A stretch of 64,000 bases of DNA from Clostridia bacterium (GCA_017461945.1 JAFTSB010000038.1:1-64000); one strand, 5' to 3'. Positions 44,861-53,943 are shown, counted from the first letter of the stretch. Translations and numbers: made by a program. The notes: generated from the letters alone by a model not told the origin.

Positions 44861-45634
44861 ATGTATTGGAATAAGGTTGAGATCTGTGGGGTGAACACCT
44901 CTAAGCTCAAAACTCTGACTGACGAAGAAAAGCGCGAGCTTTTGATTCGCACCAAGGCAGGGGATGAGCAAGCGCGCGAGGAGCTGATATACGGCAATCT
45001 TCGCTTGGTGTTATCTATCATACAGCGTTTCTCGGGCAGGAAAGAGAACGCAGACGATCTGTTTCAGGTCGGGTGCATTGGATTGATCAAGGCGGTGGAT
45101 CACTTTAATGTAGAGCTTGACGTTAAATTTTCGACCTATGCCGTTCCTATGATCATCGGCGAGATCCGTCGCTATTTGCGTGATAACAATTCCATCCGTA
45201 TCAGCCGTTCGGTACGCGATCTGGCTTATCGGGCGCTGCAGGCAAGAGAGGATCTGACAAGAGAGAAGGAACGCGATCCTACCGTGGAAGAGATCGCCGC
45301 TAAGCTGGGCGAGGAGCGCGAGGCGGTGCTGCGCGCTATGGAAGCGATCGTGGAGCCCATCTCTCTTTACGAGCCGGTGTATAGTGAAAACGGCGATTCG
45401 ATCTACGTGCTGGATCAGCTTAGTGACACCTCTGCAGGCGATGAGCATTGGCTGGAAAATATTGCCTTGCGCGAAGCGATGCGTAAGCTGGGCGAGCGCG
45501 AACGAAAGATCATTGAGATGCGTTTTTACGGTAATAAGACACAAATGGAAATCGCGGAGAGCATTGGTATCTCACAAGCGCAGGTTTCCCGATTGGAAAA
45601 GGGTGCGTTGGAGCGCATGAGAAGTCAGATATAA
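44861..45634 (+). CDS. sigG: RNA polymerase sigma-G factor (forespore)
   Basis: A 257-residue SigG, the late forespore sigma factor of endospore formation. The start MYWNKVEICGVNTSKL is the SigG/SigF leader, region 2 has NLRLVLSIIQRFSGRKENADDLFQVGCIGLIKAVDHF, and region 3-4 ends in ISQAQVSRLEKGALERM. All landmarks match B. subtilis SigG. In most Firmicutes it lies right behind sigE in the spoIIG locus; here the upstream gene is an oxidoreductase and the downstream gene is a convergent ABC ATPase. GGAGAGG precedes the ATG. I saw no convincing sigma-F/G -35/-10 pair upstream. Confidence 0.97.
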   Translation: MYWNKVEICGVNTSKLKTLTDEEKRELLIRTKAGDEQAREELIYGNLRLVLSIIQRFSGRKENADDLFQVGCIGLIKAVDHFNVELDVKFSTYAVPMIIGEIRRYLRDNNSIRISRSVRDLAYRALQAREDLTREKERDPTVEEIAAKLGEEREAVLRAMEAIVEPISLYEPVYSENGDSIYVLDQLSDTSAGDEHWLENIALREAMRKLGERERKIIEMRFYGNKTQMEIAESIGISQAQVSRLEKGALERMRSQI

Positions 45635-45664
45635 AAAAGCGGTCTGCCTACAGACCGCTTTTTT
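45633..45664. terminator. Bidirectional terminator between sigG and the ABC ATPase gene
   Basis: A perfect 14-bp stem (45633-45646 with 45651-45664), loop CCTA, A6 and T6 ends. Confidence 0.92.
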
Positions 45665-46259
45665 ATATTAAGGTTGACAGGGGAGAGCCCTCGCAGCGCA
45701 ACACCGTTGCACCCAACAGCTCGGCATCCCTCTGATCATGCGTGACCAAGATCACAAGACGATCTTGGCAGGCCTTGCGGATGGTGGGGGCGATGCGATT
45801 TTTTAACTCTTGATCCAAGGCGGAAAAGGGTTCATCCAAAAGGAGCAGATCGCCACCAAAACACAGTGCGCGAGCAAGAGAAAGGCGTTGCTTCATGCCG
45901 CCTGAAAGCTCGTTTGGATACTGTTTGGCAGCGCCGGAAAGCTCTAAAATATCCAACCACTCTTGAACCAATTTAGAACTTGAATTGTCTTTTGGAAGAA
46001 TTAATTTTAAGTTTTCTTCGCAATTCAGCCACGGAATTAACCTTGGCTCTTGAAAAGCCATGGCAATTCTTTGATGCGTGCTGTTGATGCTGCCGCCGTC
46101 GGGTTTGTCCAATCCCGCCAATAAACGAAGCAAGGAGGTTTTGCCACAGCCAGAGGGTCCCATCAAGGCAAAAATGCCTCGGTCGGGAAAGGTGTGAGAA
46201 AGACCGTTGATCACGGTTTTTTGCTCAAATTGTCGAGAAACGGAGTGAAGTTCAATCAC
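45663..46259 (-). CDS. ABC uptake ATPase, SsuB/TauB type
   Basis: A 198-residue ABC ATPase with Walker A GPSGCGKTS, a Q-loop (AMAFQEPRLIPW), signature ELSGGMKQR and Walker B LLLLDEPFSALD. It belongs to the sulfonate/nitrate/taurine/pyrimidine-precursor importers. It is about 50 residues shorter than most SsuB because the C-terminal accessory part is missing. The ATG overlaps the permease gene by 8 bases. Cargo cannot be told. Confidence 0.9.
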   Translation of the reverse strand: MIELHSVSRQFEQKTVINGLSHTFPDRGIFALMGPSGCGKTSLLRLLAGLDKPDGGSINSTHQRIAMAFQEPRLIPWLNCEENLKLILPKDNSSSKLVQEWLDILELSGAAKQYPNELSGGMKQRLSLARALCFGGDLLLLDEPFSALDQELKNRIAPTIRKACQDRLVILVTHDQRDAELLGATVLRCEGSPLSTLI

Positions 46260-47031
46260 GATTCTTCACCTCCCATTTTTTAGACTGCTGTGCTTTTTTT
46301 AAAAGGGCAAGCGCTCCCCATTCTACACCCGCGCTGATCAGAACCACGATCAAGGTCCAGGCAAATAGCTCGTCCGTCAGTAGATATTGCTTGCCTTCAT
46401 AAATCGCTCGCCCAATGGAATTTTTGGGTGTACATAAAACTTCGGCGGCAATGCCAGCCTTCCAAGCCAACGCGATGGCCGAACGGCAAGCGGCCAGAAA
46501 ATAGGGGAATAGAGAAGGGATATGGATAGCAGTTAACTGCTTTCTTTTGGAAAGCCCAAACAGCTCGGCCATTTCCAAAAGGCGACGATCGGTCTGTAGC
46601 AGACCTTCACGCACGTTGCTCCATACAATGGGCAGTGCCATAATAAAGGCAATGAACAGCGGCACGCCATCACGGCCGATCCAAAGCAGAACTAAAAAGA
46701 TGACGGAGGCCACGGGTGTGGCCTTAAATAGCATTAAGACGGGGGAAAACAGGTGGTGGAGCAAAGCACTTTTTACGGTTAGAACGGCTAACAACACACC
46801 AGCCATAAGCGCCAAAAGGATGCCAAGCAGTATACGTACCAAAGAAAGCCCTACCGTGATCCAAAAGGACCCGGTGCTGATCATGCGCCCCAGCGCCTGC
46901 ACAACGGCAGGCGGCGTGGGGAGCAGTAGCGGCTTTCCAAAGGCGACCGAAAGGATCCACCACAGCCCGATCCAAAACAGGATCGCTAAAGGTAGATAGC
47001 TCCACTTCGGCCACGAAAAGACCTTTTTCAT
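46252..47031 (-). CDS. ABC uptake permease, SsuC/TauC type
   Basis: A 259-residue permease with six predicted helices and the inner-membrane EAA-type loop (LPIVWSNVREGLLQTDRRLLEMAELFGLSKRK). It is one of the BPD_transp_1 importers that work with an ATPase and a lipoprotein receptor, both adjacent. It starts 1 base before the stop of the binding-protein gene ends on the minus strand, so the three are translated together. Confidence 0.9.
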   Translation of the reverse strand: MKKVFSWPKWSYLPLAILFWIGLWWILSVAFGKPLLLPTPPAVVQALGRMISTGSFWITVGLSLVRILLGILLALMAGVLLAVLTVKSALLHHLFSPVLMLFKATPVASVIFLVLLWIGRDGVPLFIAFIMALPIVWSNVREGLLQTDRRLLEMAELFGLSKRKQLTAIHIPSLFPYFLAACRSAIALAWKAGIAAEVLCTPKNSIGRAIYEGKQYLLTDELFAWTLIVVLISAGVEWGALALLKKAQQSKKWEVKNRD

Positions 47032-47032
47032 G

Positions 47033-48052
47033 TTAGTTGCTTACATAGTAAAAGCTGTCGCCGGGGAGCTTGCCACCGATAGAGGCTGCAGGCATTGCGG
47101 CAAGGAATTCAGCCATGGCGGTCTTCATGGCTTCGCCGGTTACAAAGCAAAGATTGCATTTAGGGATGGCCACCTTGGCAACGGGAGCCTTGGCAAAAAT
47201 ACCGGCATCTACGATCATGGCAGAGGCCTCCTCGGGATGCTCGACCACATAGGTCAAGGAATCCTCATACTCTTCCAGGAACTTGGCAACTTCTGCGGGA
47301 TGCGCCTCTACAAAGGCCTTGCGAGCCACAACACAGCCTTGCACCAAAGAGCCTTCGGTAAAATGCTTGTTCCACTCGGCGGTCAGATCCAGTGCTACAG
47401 TCAAGGAAACACCCTCTGCAGCAGAGGATTTTGCAATGGTGACCATAGGTTCGGGGAGAACGGCATAATCAACCAATCCCTGTGCAACGGCAGCCTGCAG
47501 AGCGGCGGGCTCGGCATAGGTGGTGTTATCCAGCGTCACGTTGGCGACCTGCGCTTTGTCGATCAAAGCCTTAGTGATAAAGGTGGGATTTTGTGCGGGA
47601 ACGTACACGGTCTTGCCGGAAAGATCAGCAAGAGAGGTGGGCGCAACGGCGGTCTTGGAGACCAGATACAGCACGCCGCGGGTGTTCAGCGCCAGCAGAA
47701 CGATCTCGCCATTGGTGCTGTTGTAAAGAGCAGATGCCAAGTTGGTGGGCAGAGCGCCGATGTCGGCGGTGCCGTTGATCAGAGCATCACGGACATTGGT
47801 GGCGGCGGTCTCTACGGTAAAGGTGTAGTTGAGCGCTGCGGTGCCCTCCTTGTCGGAGTTGATCAGAGGAGCCATACCAAAGCCGGTCGTGCCATTCAGG
47901 GTCCAAACGCGGATCTCAAGATTGGTATCCAGCGCGGGAGGGGTCGGCGTTTGATCGCCGTTGTCGGGGGTCTCGTCCTTATTGCAGGCGCTCAGCAAGG
48001 GGAGCGCAACCAAAAGCAGGAGTGCGAGAATGAGAGAGAGTAGTTTTTTCAT
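47033..48052 (-). CDS. ABC substrate-binding lipoprotein (NMT1/THI5-like)
   Basis: A 339-residue receptor with a lipoprotein signal (MKKLLSLILALLLLVALPLL, lipobox LSAC, Cys23) and a short Asp-Gly-Pro linker. The mature part matches the SsuA/TauA/NMT1 family: GTADIGALPTNL and the VYVPAQNPTFIT hinge. Candidates include alkanesulfonates, taurine, nitrate and thiamine precursors; none is fixed by sequence alone. It lies 19 bases after the Crp-like gene, with GGATC... only a weak ribosome binding site, AAAGGATC. Confidence 0.88.
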   Translation of the reverse strand: MKKLLSLILALLLLVALPLLSACNKDETPDNGDQTPTPPALDTNLEIRVWTLNGTTGFGMAPLINSDKEGTAALNYTFTVETAATNVRDALINGTADIGALPTNLASALYNSTNGEIVLLALNTRGVLYLVSKTAVAPTSLADLSGKTVYVPAQNPTFITKALIDKAQVANVTLDNTTYAEPAALQAAVAQGLVDYAVLPEPMVTIAKSSAAEGVSLTVALDLTAEWNKHFTEGSLVQGCVVARKAFVEAHPAEVAKFLEEYEDSLTYVVEHPEEASAMIVDAGIFAKAPVAKVAIPKCNLCFVTGEAMKTAMAEFLAAMPAASIGGKLPGDSFYYVSN

Positions 48053-48071
48053 GGTGAATAGATCCTTTCAT

Positions 48072-48737
48072 TTATTGATATTTTTTCAGGATGTTTTCCT
48101 GAGATATCACAGTAATTTCACGGCCACAACGGCGGATCAAGCCTTCTTCCTCCAAACGATCCATGGCACGATAAAGAGAGGCACGGCCAATGTCCAGCGT
48201 GTCGGCCAGGGCGGTGAGAGAAGCGGGAAGGGTGATATTGTTGCTTTCCTCCGAAATCAGCCAAAGTGCCAATCGACGCTCGGCGCTGCCGGCGGTAAAG
48301 CAAAGAATTTTACGGTTTAAAAATCGAACGCGCTCAGCCAAAAAGGTAAGATAGGCATCGCGAAACGGTTCGTCGCGTGAGAGTAGTATGCGCACATCCT
48401 CGGTTGTAAGATACAGCACAAGGCAAGGGGATTTTGCCTCTATGCGAGAGAGCGGCGCGTCTTCTCGACAAAACAGTGCGGCGGCACCGAAAACACCGGG
48501 AGCACACAGTGTGCGCAGAATAACATTTCGTCCACTGTCAGCGGATTGGATTTCGGCCTTGCCATCCAGCAAAATACCCAGCGTGCGTTGATGCTCACGA
48601 TCCATGCTTTCACCGGTGGCAACCCTGGTGACTTCGGCGTTGCAATCCTGCAGCCACACGGTCAGTGTTTCTGGACTGGTTTTAGAAAATAAAGGGAGGG
48701 AAGATAGGCTTTTGGCCAAGTCTGGGATATGTTTCAT
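48072..48737 (-). CDS. Crp/Fnr family transcriptional regulator
   Basis: A 221-residue regulator: an N-terminal cyclic-nucleotide-binding-like beta-barrel (about 18-120), a dimer helix, and a C-terminal winged HTH (about 168-208, LADTLDIGRASLYRAMDRLEEEGLI). No Fe-S cysteine cluster like Fnr is visible. The effector is unknown. It heads an operon with the ABC importer, so it probably controls uptake. The operator-like palindrome at 48748-48765 overlaps its own start region, suggesting autoregulation. Confidence 0.9.
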   Translation of the reverse strand: MKHIPDLAKSLSSLPLFSKTSPETLTVWLQDCNAEVTRVATGESMDREHQRTLGILLDGKAEIQSADSGRNVILRTLCAPGVFGAAALFCREDAPLSRIEAKSPCLVLYLTTEDVRILLSRDEPFRDAYLTFLAERVRFLNRKILCFTAGSAERRLALWLISEESNNITLPASLTALADTLDIGRASLYRAMDRLEEEGLIRRCGREITVISQENILKKYQ

Positions 48738-48747
48738 AATACCTCCA

Positions 48748-48765
48748 TTGTCTCAAATGAGACAA
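48748..48765. promoter_or_regulatory. Operator-like palindrome upstream of the Crp/Fnr regulator
   Basis: TTGTCTCA-AA-TGAGACAA: 8-bp arms with a 2-base centre. It lies just after the -10, covering the predicted transcription start, so binding would repress. The Crp/Fnr half-site core TGAC is replaced by TGTCT/AGACA. Confidence 0.72.
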
Positions 48766-48769
48766 TTAT

Positions 48770-48799
48770 AGTATATACGAAAAGCATGGGCTTGTCAAT
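48770..48799 (-). promoter_or_regulatory. Promoter of the Crp/Fnr regulator operon
   Basis: Minus strand TTGACA (48799-48794), an 18-base spacer, TATACT (48775-48770). Confidence 0.78.
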
Positions 48800-48958
48800 G
48801 GCAGACAATGTCTTTTCCAAGACGAATTTGTTAACAAAGTGTGAAAACCGAGGCTTTTCTCTGTACAGAACGCCTTTTCTCCTTTATAATAAAAGTATCA
48901 CCGGTTAAAACCGGTTTGTGTTGTGTCCGAATTGCAAGATTTTGTGTCCAAAATCGGC

Positions 48959-48987
48959 TTTACATTCAACCTGTCCGTTTGTATAAT
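48959..48987 (+). promoter_or_regulatory. galM promoter
   Basis: TTTACA (48959-48964), a 17-base spacer, TATAAT (48982-48987). A small inverted repeat ACCGGTT/AACCGGT lies at 48900-48915, upstream of it. Confidence 0.7.
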
Positions 48988-49034
48988 AGTATCAGGCACG
49001 GTTCGGACAACGATTATGACAAAGGAGATTGATT

Positions 49035-50105
49035 ATGAGTATTCAAAAGCAATTCTTTGGTAAGCTGCCGGACGGCCGCGCTGTTCATCGCTACACCCTA
49101 CAGAACGCCAATGGTATGACCGTAAATTTGCTGGACTTTGGCGGTGCCATTCAACAGATCATTGTGCCCGATAAAAAGGGCAGAATGACCGACGTGGTGG
49201 GCGGTTATGACAATGTTTTGGATTATTACTATGGCGATGGCTATCAAGGTGCGTTGATCGGCCGTTGGGGCAACCGCATTTGCCGTGGCAAATTTGTGCT
49301 GGATGGTGTTACCTACGATCAGCTTTACATCAACAACGGTGTCAACCATCTGCACGGCGGCAAAGAGGGCTTTTCGCACAAGATCTGGGATGCTACTCCC
49401 GTGGACGGTGACGAGCCCCAGTTGAAGCTTCACTATATTTCGGTGGACGGTGAGGAGGGATATCCCGGCACCCTTGATGTGACGGTTACCTATACGCTGA
49501 AGGCCACCAACGCCCTTTCGATCCGCTATGTTGCTACCACTGATAAAAAGACGGTGCTTAATCTGACCAACCATTGCTATTTCAATTTGGGCGGCTTTGC
49601 CTCTGGCAAAATTTACGATCACGTTCTGCAGATCGATGCCGACACTTATCTGCCCACCGATGATACTCTGATTCCCACGGGCGAGTTGAAGCGTGTGGAG
49701 GGAACTCCTTTTGATTTCCGCACACCTAAGGCCGTTGGCAAGGATTTTTATGCCGATGATGCCGATCTCAAGCTGGCAGGCGGCTATGACCATTGCTTTA
49801 ATTTTGTAGGGGGAGAAACCGAGGCTCCTGTTCTGCGTGCTACGCTGTTTGATCCCAAGAGCGGCAGAGAGATGAAGGTTTATACCAATCAGCCCTGCGT
49901 ACAGTTCTACAGCGGCAACTTCCTGACCAATGAGGAGCATCCCTTCAAGGGTGGATATCCTCAGGCACAGCGCAATGCCATGTGTTTGGAGACACAGCAT
50001 ATGCCGGATTCCATGAATCACGAAAACTTTACCAACGTGGTTCTGTGTCCCGGTGAGACCTACGATTACACCACGGAATATGCCTTCTCGGTAAGAGAAG
50101 ACTAA
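49035..50105 (+). CDS. galM: Aldose 1-epimerase (mutarotase)
   Basis: A 356-residue GalM that interconverts alpha and beta anomers of hexoses such as galactose or glucose. It has GRWGNRICRGKF, NHLHGGKEGF with a catalytic His, LTNHCYFNL, GGYDHCFNF with the Asp, and NFLTNEEHPF near the C-terminal Glu. Start at 49035 fits AAAGGAG 7 bases upstream; a TTG two codons earlier is inside the site. It is followed after 60 bases by the kinase gene, a sensible pair for sugar salvage. Confidence 0.95.
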   Translation: MSIQKQFFGKLPDGRAVHRYTLQNANGMTVNLLDFGGAIQQIIVPDKKGRMTDVVGGYDNVLDYYYGDGYQGALIGRWGNRICRGKFVLDGVTYDQLYINNGVNHLHGGKEGFSHKIWDATPVDGDEPQLKLHYISVDGEEGYPGTLDVTVTYTLKATNALSIRYVATTDKKTVLNLTNHCYFNLGGFASGKIYDHVLQIDADTYLPTDDTLIPTGELKRVEGTPFDFRTPKAVGKDFYADDADLKLAGGYDHCFNFVGGETEAPVLRATLFDPKSGREMKVYTNQPCVQFYSGNFLTNEEHPFKGGYPQAQRNAMCLETQHMPDSMNHENFTNVVLCPGETYDYTTEYAFSVRED

Positions 50106-50165
50106 AAATAAAGGGGCGGATGCGGTCAAGGCCGTCTCCGCCCTTGTGCTTAAGGAGAAATACAT

Positions 50166-51254
50166 ATGACCAGAGAAGAATGCTGCTCGAAAAAAGCGGA
50201 AGCTCTTGCTGCCTTTTCTCATATCGGAAAAGCTGTCAGCAGCGAGCGATACGGAAACGGCCATATTAACGATACCTTTCTGATCGTCACCGAGAGCGGG
50301 AAACGCTATATTTTTCAGCGTGTCAACCATACGGTATTTCCGCGCCCGGATGAAGTGATGGAAAACATTGTTGCAGTAACCGAGCATATCCGCCAGCGTG
50401 TGGCTGCCGAGGGGGGCGATGTCGCCCGCTGCACCCTTGTGGTGGTTCCCACAGATCTTGGTGATAGCTTATATCGGGATAGCATCGGCTCCTATTGGCG
50501 TATGTATGAATTCACCGAGCAAACCGTGGCTAAGGAGCGCGCGGATAGCATCCAGAGCTTTACCGACTGTGCCGAGGCCTTTGGCCGTTTTCAAGGCTAT
50601 TTGTCGGATTTTGACGCATCCACTCTGCACGAGGCAATCGTGAATTTTCACAACACGCCGGTTCGCTATGAAAATCTGATGCGTGCTGTAGAAAAAGATC
50701 CTTTAGGGCGCGTGGCGCAGGTACAACAGGAAATTGCTTTTGTAAAAGAAAGGGCTGAATTTGTCCATACGCTTGCCAAGGCAGAGCAGGAGGGACGCTT
50801 ACCCTTGCGCGTGACGCACAACGATACCAAGCTCAATAACATTCTTTTTGATGCCGAAAGCGATCAACCGGTTTGCGTCATTGATCTGGATACGGTTATG
50901 CCCGGTTATTCGGTCAATGACTTTGGCGACTCTATTCGCTTTGGTGCCAATACCGCAGCAGAGGACGAGCCCGATCTTTCCAAGGTCTCGTTGGATCTTG
51001 AGCTTTATCACGCCTATGCCAAGGGCTTTTTAAAGGGCTGTGACGGTAAACTGACCGATACCGAAATTGCTTTGCTTCCCATTGGCGCCAGAATGATGAC
51101 CCTGGAGTGCGGTATGCGTTTTTTGACCGACTATATCGAGGGTGACACCTATTTCCGCATTGCAAGGCCCGGTCACAATTTGGACCGTTGCCGCTGCCAA
51201 TTTGCCTTAGTGGCCGATATGGAGCGCAAAGCAGAGCAAATGAAGCTGAATTGA
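50166..51254 (+). CDS. N-acetylhexosamine 1-kinase-like (APH-fold) sugar kinase
   Basis: A 362-residue APH/choline-kinase-fold phosphotransferase. The catalytic loop is THNDTKLNN (Asp220 as base), then VIDLDTVMPG (Asp240/Asp242 as metal ligand), with GNGHINDTF and FQRVN in the N-lobe. This resembles bifidobacterial NahK, which phosphorylates GlcNAc/GalNAc at C1 before uridylylation. Other APH-fold kinases are possible. GGAGAAATACAT precedes the ATG. It lies next to galM, so an anomer feed into a C1 kinase makes sense; no lacto-N-biose phosphorylase is in the window. Confidence 0.8.
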   Translation: MTREECCSKKAEALAAFSHIGKAVSSERYGNGHINDTFLIVTESGKRYIFQRVNHTVFPRPDEVMENIVAVTEHIRQRVAAEGGDVARCTLVVVPTDLGDSLYRDSIGSYWRMYEFTEQTVAKERADSIQSFTDCAEAFGRFQGYLSDFDASTLHEAIVNFHNTPVRYENLMRAVEKDPLGRVAQVQQEIAFVKERAEFVHTLAKAEQEGRLPLRVTHNDTKLNNILFDAESDQPVCVIDLDTVMPGYSVNDFGDSIRFGANTAAEDEPDLSKVSLDLELYHAYAKGFLKGCDGKLTDTEIALLPIGARMMTLECGMRFLTDYIEGDTYFRIARPGHNLDRCRCQFALVADMERKAEQMKLN

Positions 51255-51268
51255 TCATTCATAGTTTC

Positions 51269-51298
51269 CCCCCGGGCAACATATGGTTGCTTGGGGGT
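51269..51298 (+). promoter_or_regulatory. Hairpin covering the ribosome binding site of the carboxypeptidase gene
   Basis: CCCCC-GGGCAAC and GTTGCTTGGGGG pair over about 12 bp. The right arm contains the GGGGGTG ribosome binding site of the ATG at 51306. A short T-run follows at 51300-51305, so it might also act as a weak terminator for the kinase gene. Confidence 0.5.
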
Positions 51299-51305
51299 GA
51301 TTTTT

Positions 51306-52472
51306 ATGAAAAATTATGCAAAACGATTCCTTGTATTTTGGATTGCAGTTGTAATGGCTTGCACTTGGATGATCCGTGCCGGTGCAGAAGCAACACCGAC
51401 GGCAGAACCGTCGGCAGATATGAGCTTGCCTTGTGCATCTGCTATTTTGATGGATGCCGCCACGGGGCAGGTGCTTTACGAGCAGAATGCCGATGCGGCA
51501 TTGCCGCCGGCTTCCGTCACCAAGATTATGACACTTTTACTGGTGATGGAAGCAATAGATGAGGGCAGGATCGCTCTTGCGGATATGGTTGCCGTCAGCG
51601 CGAATGCGGCCTCTATGGGCGGTTCGCAGGTCTACCTGAAAGAAGGGGAGACGATGAGCGTAGAGGAAATGCTGAAGTGCGTGATCATTGCTTCTGCGAA
51701 TGATTGCGCCGTGGCGTTGGCCGAATTTGTCGCGGGGAGCGAAGAAGCCTTTGTGCAGGCTATGAACGATCGCGCCGATGAGCTTGGTATGAAAAATACG
51801 CATTTCGAGAACACCAACGGATTGGACGATACCGTTACCGCACATCTGACCAGTGCCCGGGACATCGCTATTATGTCAAGGGAATTGATCTCTCACGAAA
51901 AAATATTAGAATATAGCGGCATTTGGATGGACACCATACGTGACGGCAGCTTCGGACTGACCAATACCAATCGGTTGGTGCGTTTTTATCCCGGCTGCAC
52001 CGGCCTGAAAACAGGTTCCACAGCCAAAGCCAAGTTCTGTATCAGCGCCACGGCAAAGCGCGACGGTCTTTCGCTGATCTGCGTGATTATGGCTGCTGAA
52101 ACAAGAGATGTGCGTAATGCCACGGCAGCCAAGCTGTTGGATTGGGGGTTCGCTAATTATGGGCTTTATCAAAGCGAAGCAAGGGAATATACCATTCCCA
52201 TCAAGGGCGGCGTTGCCTCCCAACTGCAGTTGAGGGGGGAGCCCTTTACCGCTTGCATCCCCAAGGGGCAGGGGAACAAAGTGAGCGCCGAGGTCATATT
52301 ACCCGAAATGCTTTCGGCGCCTGTTGGTAAGGGAGATGCGATTGGAGAGATCGTGTATCGGTTGGGGGAAAACGAGATTGGTCGCGTACCGATTTTGGCA
52401 AGTGAGGGCGTAGAAAAAATGGATTTCGGAACGCTATTTTGTCGTTTGTTAGCGCAATTTTTACTAATATGA
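51306..52472 (+). CDS. D-alanyl-D-alanine carboxypeptidase (serine type)
   Basis: A 388-residue penicillin-binding protein of the DacA/DacF type that trims the terminal D-Ala of peptidoglycan stem peptides. Residues 1-29 are a signal peptide. The active-site triad is SVTK (Ser70, Lys73), SAN (130-132) and KTG (235-237). A DacB-like C-terminal beta domain (from about 285) follows, then a hydrophobic LLAQFLLI end that may anchor it. Start at 51306 uses GGGGGTG upstream. In a spore former it could act in the cortex or vegetative wall; the sequence does not decide. Confidence 0.93.
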   Translation: MKNYAKRFLVFWIAVVMACTWMIRAGAEATPTAEPSADMSLPCASAILMDAATGQVLYEQNADAALPPASVTKIMTLLLVMEAIDEGRIALADMVAVSANAASMGGSQVYLKEGETMSVEEMLKCVIIASANDCAVALAEFVAGSEEAFVQAMNDRADELGMKNTHFENTNGLDDTVTAHLTSARDIAIMSRELISHEKILEYSGIWMDTIRDGSFGLTNTNRLVRFYPGCTGLKTGSTAKAKFCISATAKRDGLSLICVIMAAETRDVRNATAAKLLDWGFANYGLYQSEAREYTIPIKGGVASQLQLRGEPFTACIPKGQGNKVSAEVILPEMLSAPVGKGDAIGEIVYRLGENEIGRVPILASEGVEKMDFGTLFCRLLAQFLLI

Positions 52473-52501
52473 AAATAAAATAAAAAAATCTGTGAAAATT
52501 G

Positions 52502-52530
52502 TTGCAATCTGTGGAAACATATAGTATAAT
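52502..52530 (+). promoter_or_regulatory. pgi promoter
   Basis: TTGCAA (52502-52507), a 17-base spacer, TATAAT (52525-52530). Confidence 0.78.
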
Positions 52531-52587
52531 TATTAACGTTAATAATACGTGACTTTATGTTTAAAGCACAGAAAGCAGGTAGATAGT

Positions 52588-53931
52588 ATGTCCATTCGTC
52601 TCGTTGACTCTTACGTTGCACCCTTTATTGCCGAGCATGAGCTTTCCTATATGCAGCCCATGGTCAATGCCGCACACCAGATGCTGCATGAAAAGAGCGG
52701 CCAGGGCAATGCATTTCTCGGCTGGGTAGACCTCCCCCGCGATTACGACAAGGAGGAATATGCTCGTATTAAGGTTGCGGCTGATAAGATCCGCAAATCC
52801 TGCGATGTGTTCATTGTGATCGGTATCGGTGGCTCTTATCTGGGTTCTCGTGCTGTTATTGAGTTTTTGAATTCTCCCTTGTACAACAATCTGAAAAAGG
52901 ATGGCCCCGAGATTTACTTCTCCGGTTGCAACATCAGCGCAACCAATATGCAGGAGCTTTTGCAGATCTGTGAGGGACGTGACGTTTGCATCAACGTGAT
53001 TTCCAAGTCCGGCACAACGACTGAGCCTGCTGTGGCCTTCCGTATTTTCCGTGAGCTGCTGGAAAAGAAATATGGCGCTGACGGTGCCAAGGATCACATT
53101 TTTGTGACCACTGACCGTGCTAAGGGCACCTTGAAGGGCTTTGCCGATAAGGTTGGCTATGAGACCTTTGTGGTTCCGGATGATGTGGGCGGCCGCTTCT
53201 CGGTGCTTTCCGCTGTGGGTCTGCTCCCCATTGCCGTTGCAGGCATTGATATTGACGGCTTGATGAAGGGTGCTGACGATGCACGCGTAGCCTTTGCTGA
53301 TCCCGATCTTGCCAAGAACGATTGCTATAAGTATGCCGCTATTCGCAATATTTTGCTGCGTCAGGGCAAGACCACCGAGATCTTGGTAGGCTACGAGCCC
53401 TTTATGCAGATGTTCTGCGAGTGGTGGAAGCAGCTTTACGGCGAGAGCGAGGGCAAGGATCAGAAGGGCATTTATCCTTCTTCCGTGATCTTCTCCACCG
53501 ATCTGCATTCGCTGGGTCAGTATATTCAGGATGGTATGCGCAACCTGTTTGAAACGGTTGTTTCCGTTCGTAACACTGGCGCAACTCAGCTGATTCCCCA
53601 CGATCCTGAGAACATTGACGGTCTCAACTTCCTTTCCGGCAAGGATCTGAACTATGTCAACGATATGGCACAGCAGGGCACTCTGTTCGCTCACGTGGAC
53701 GGTGGTGTTCCCAACGTGTTGCTGGAGCTGGAGGATCGCACGGCACATTCTCTTGGCTATATGATCTACTTCTTTGAAAAGGCATGCGCCATCTCTGGCT
53801 ATCTGTTGGGTGTCAATCCCTTTGATCAGCCCGGTGTAGAGGCATATAAAAAGAACATGTTTGCACTTCTTGGCAAACCCGGTTACGAGGAGCAAAAGGC
53901 TGCATTGGATGCACGCATTGCCGCTCTTTGA
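52588..53931 (+). CDS. pgi: Glucose-6-phosphate isomerase
   Basis: A 447-residue PGI of the shorter bacterial type, interconverting glucose 6-phosphate and fructose 6-phosphate. The SIS fold shows [11 protein letters not shown], the phosphate loop [10 protein letters not shown], and [28 protein letters not shown] and the late [15 protein letters not shown] block complete it. Start at 52588 fits AGGTAG upstream and the family N-terminus; 13 further codons upstream run past this site. Monocistronic: promoter upstream, terminator downstream. Confidence 0.97.
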   Translation: MSIRLVDSYVAPFIAEHELSYMQPMVNAAHQMLHEKSGQGNAFLGWVDLPRDYDKEEYARIKVAADKIRKSCDVFIVIGIGGSYLGSRAVIEFLNSPLYNNLKKDGPEIYFSGCNISATNMQELLQICEGRDVCINVISKSGTTTEPAVAFRIFRELLEKKYGADGAKDHIFVTTDRAKGTLKGFADKVGYETFVVPDDVGGRFSVLSAVGLLPIAVAGIDIDGLMKGADDARVAFADPDLAKNDCYKYAAIRNILLRQGKTTEILVGYEPFMQMFCEWWKQLYGESEGKDQKGIYPSSVIFSTDLHSLGQYIQDGMRNLFETVVSVRNTGATQLIPHDPENIDGLNFLSGKDLNYVNDMAQQGTLFAHVDGGVPNVLLELEDRTAHSLGYMIYFFEKACAISGYLLGVNPFDQPGVEAYKKNMFALLGKPGYEEQKAALDARIAAL

Positions 53932-53943
53932 TTTCCAAACGAC

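Noticed and set aside
42962..44971. Minus-strand frame of 669 codons opposite thuA and the Gfo gene
   Set aside because: Shadow frame of two well-supported genes.
52561..53895. Minus-strand frame of 444 codons opposite pgi
   Set aside because: Shadow frame; pgi has all family motifs.
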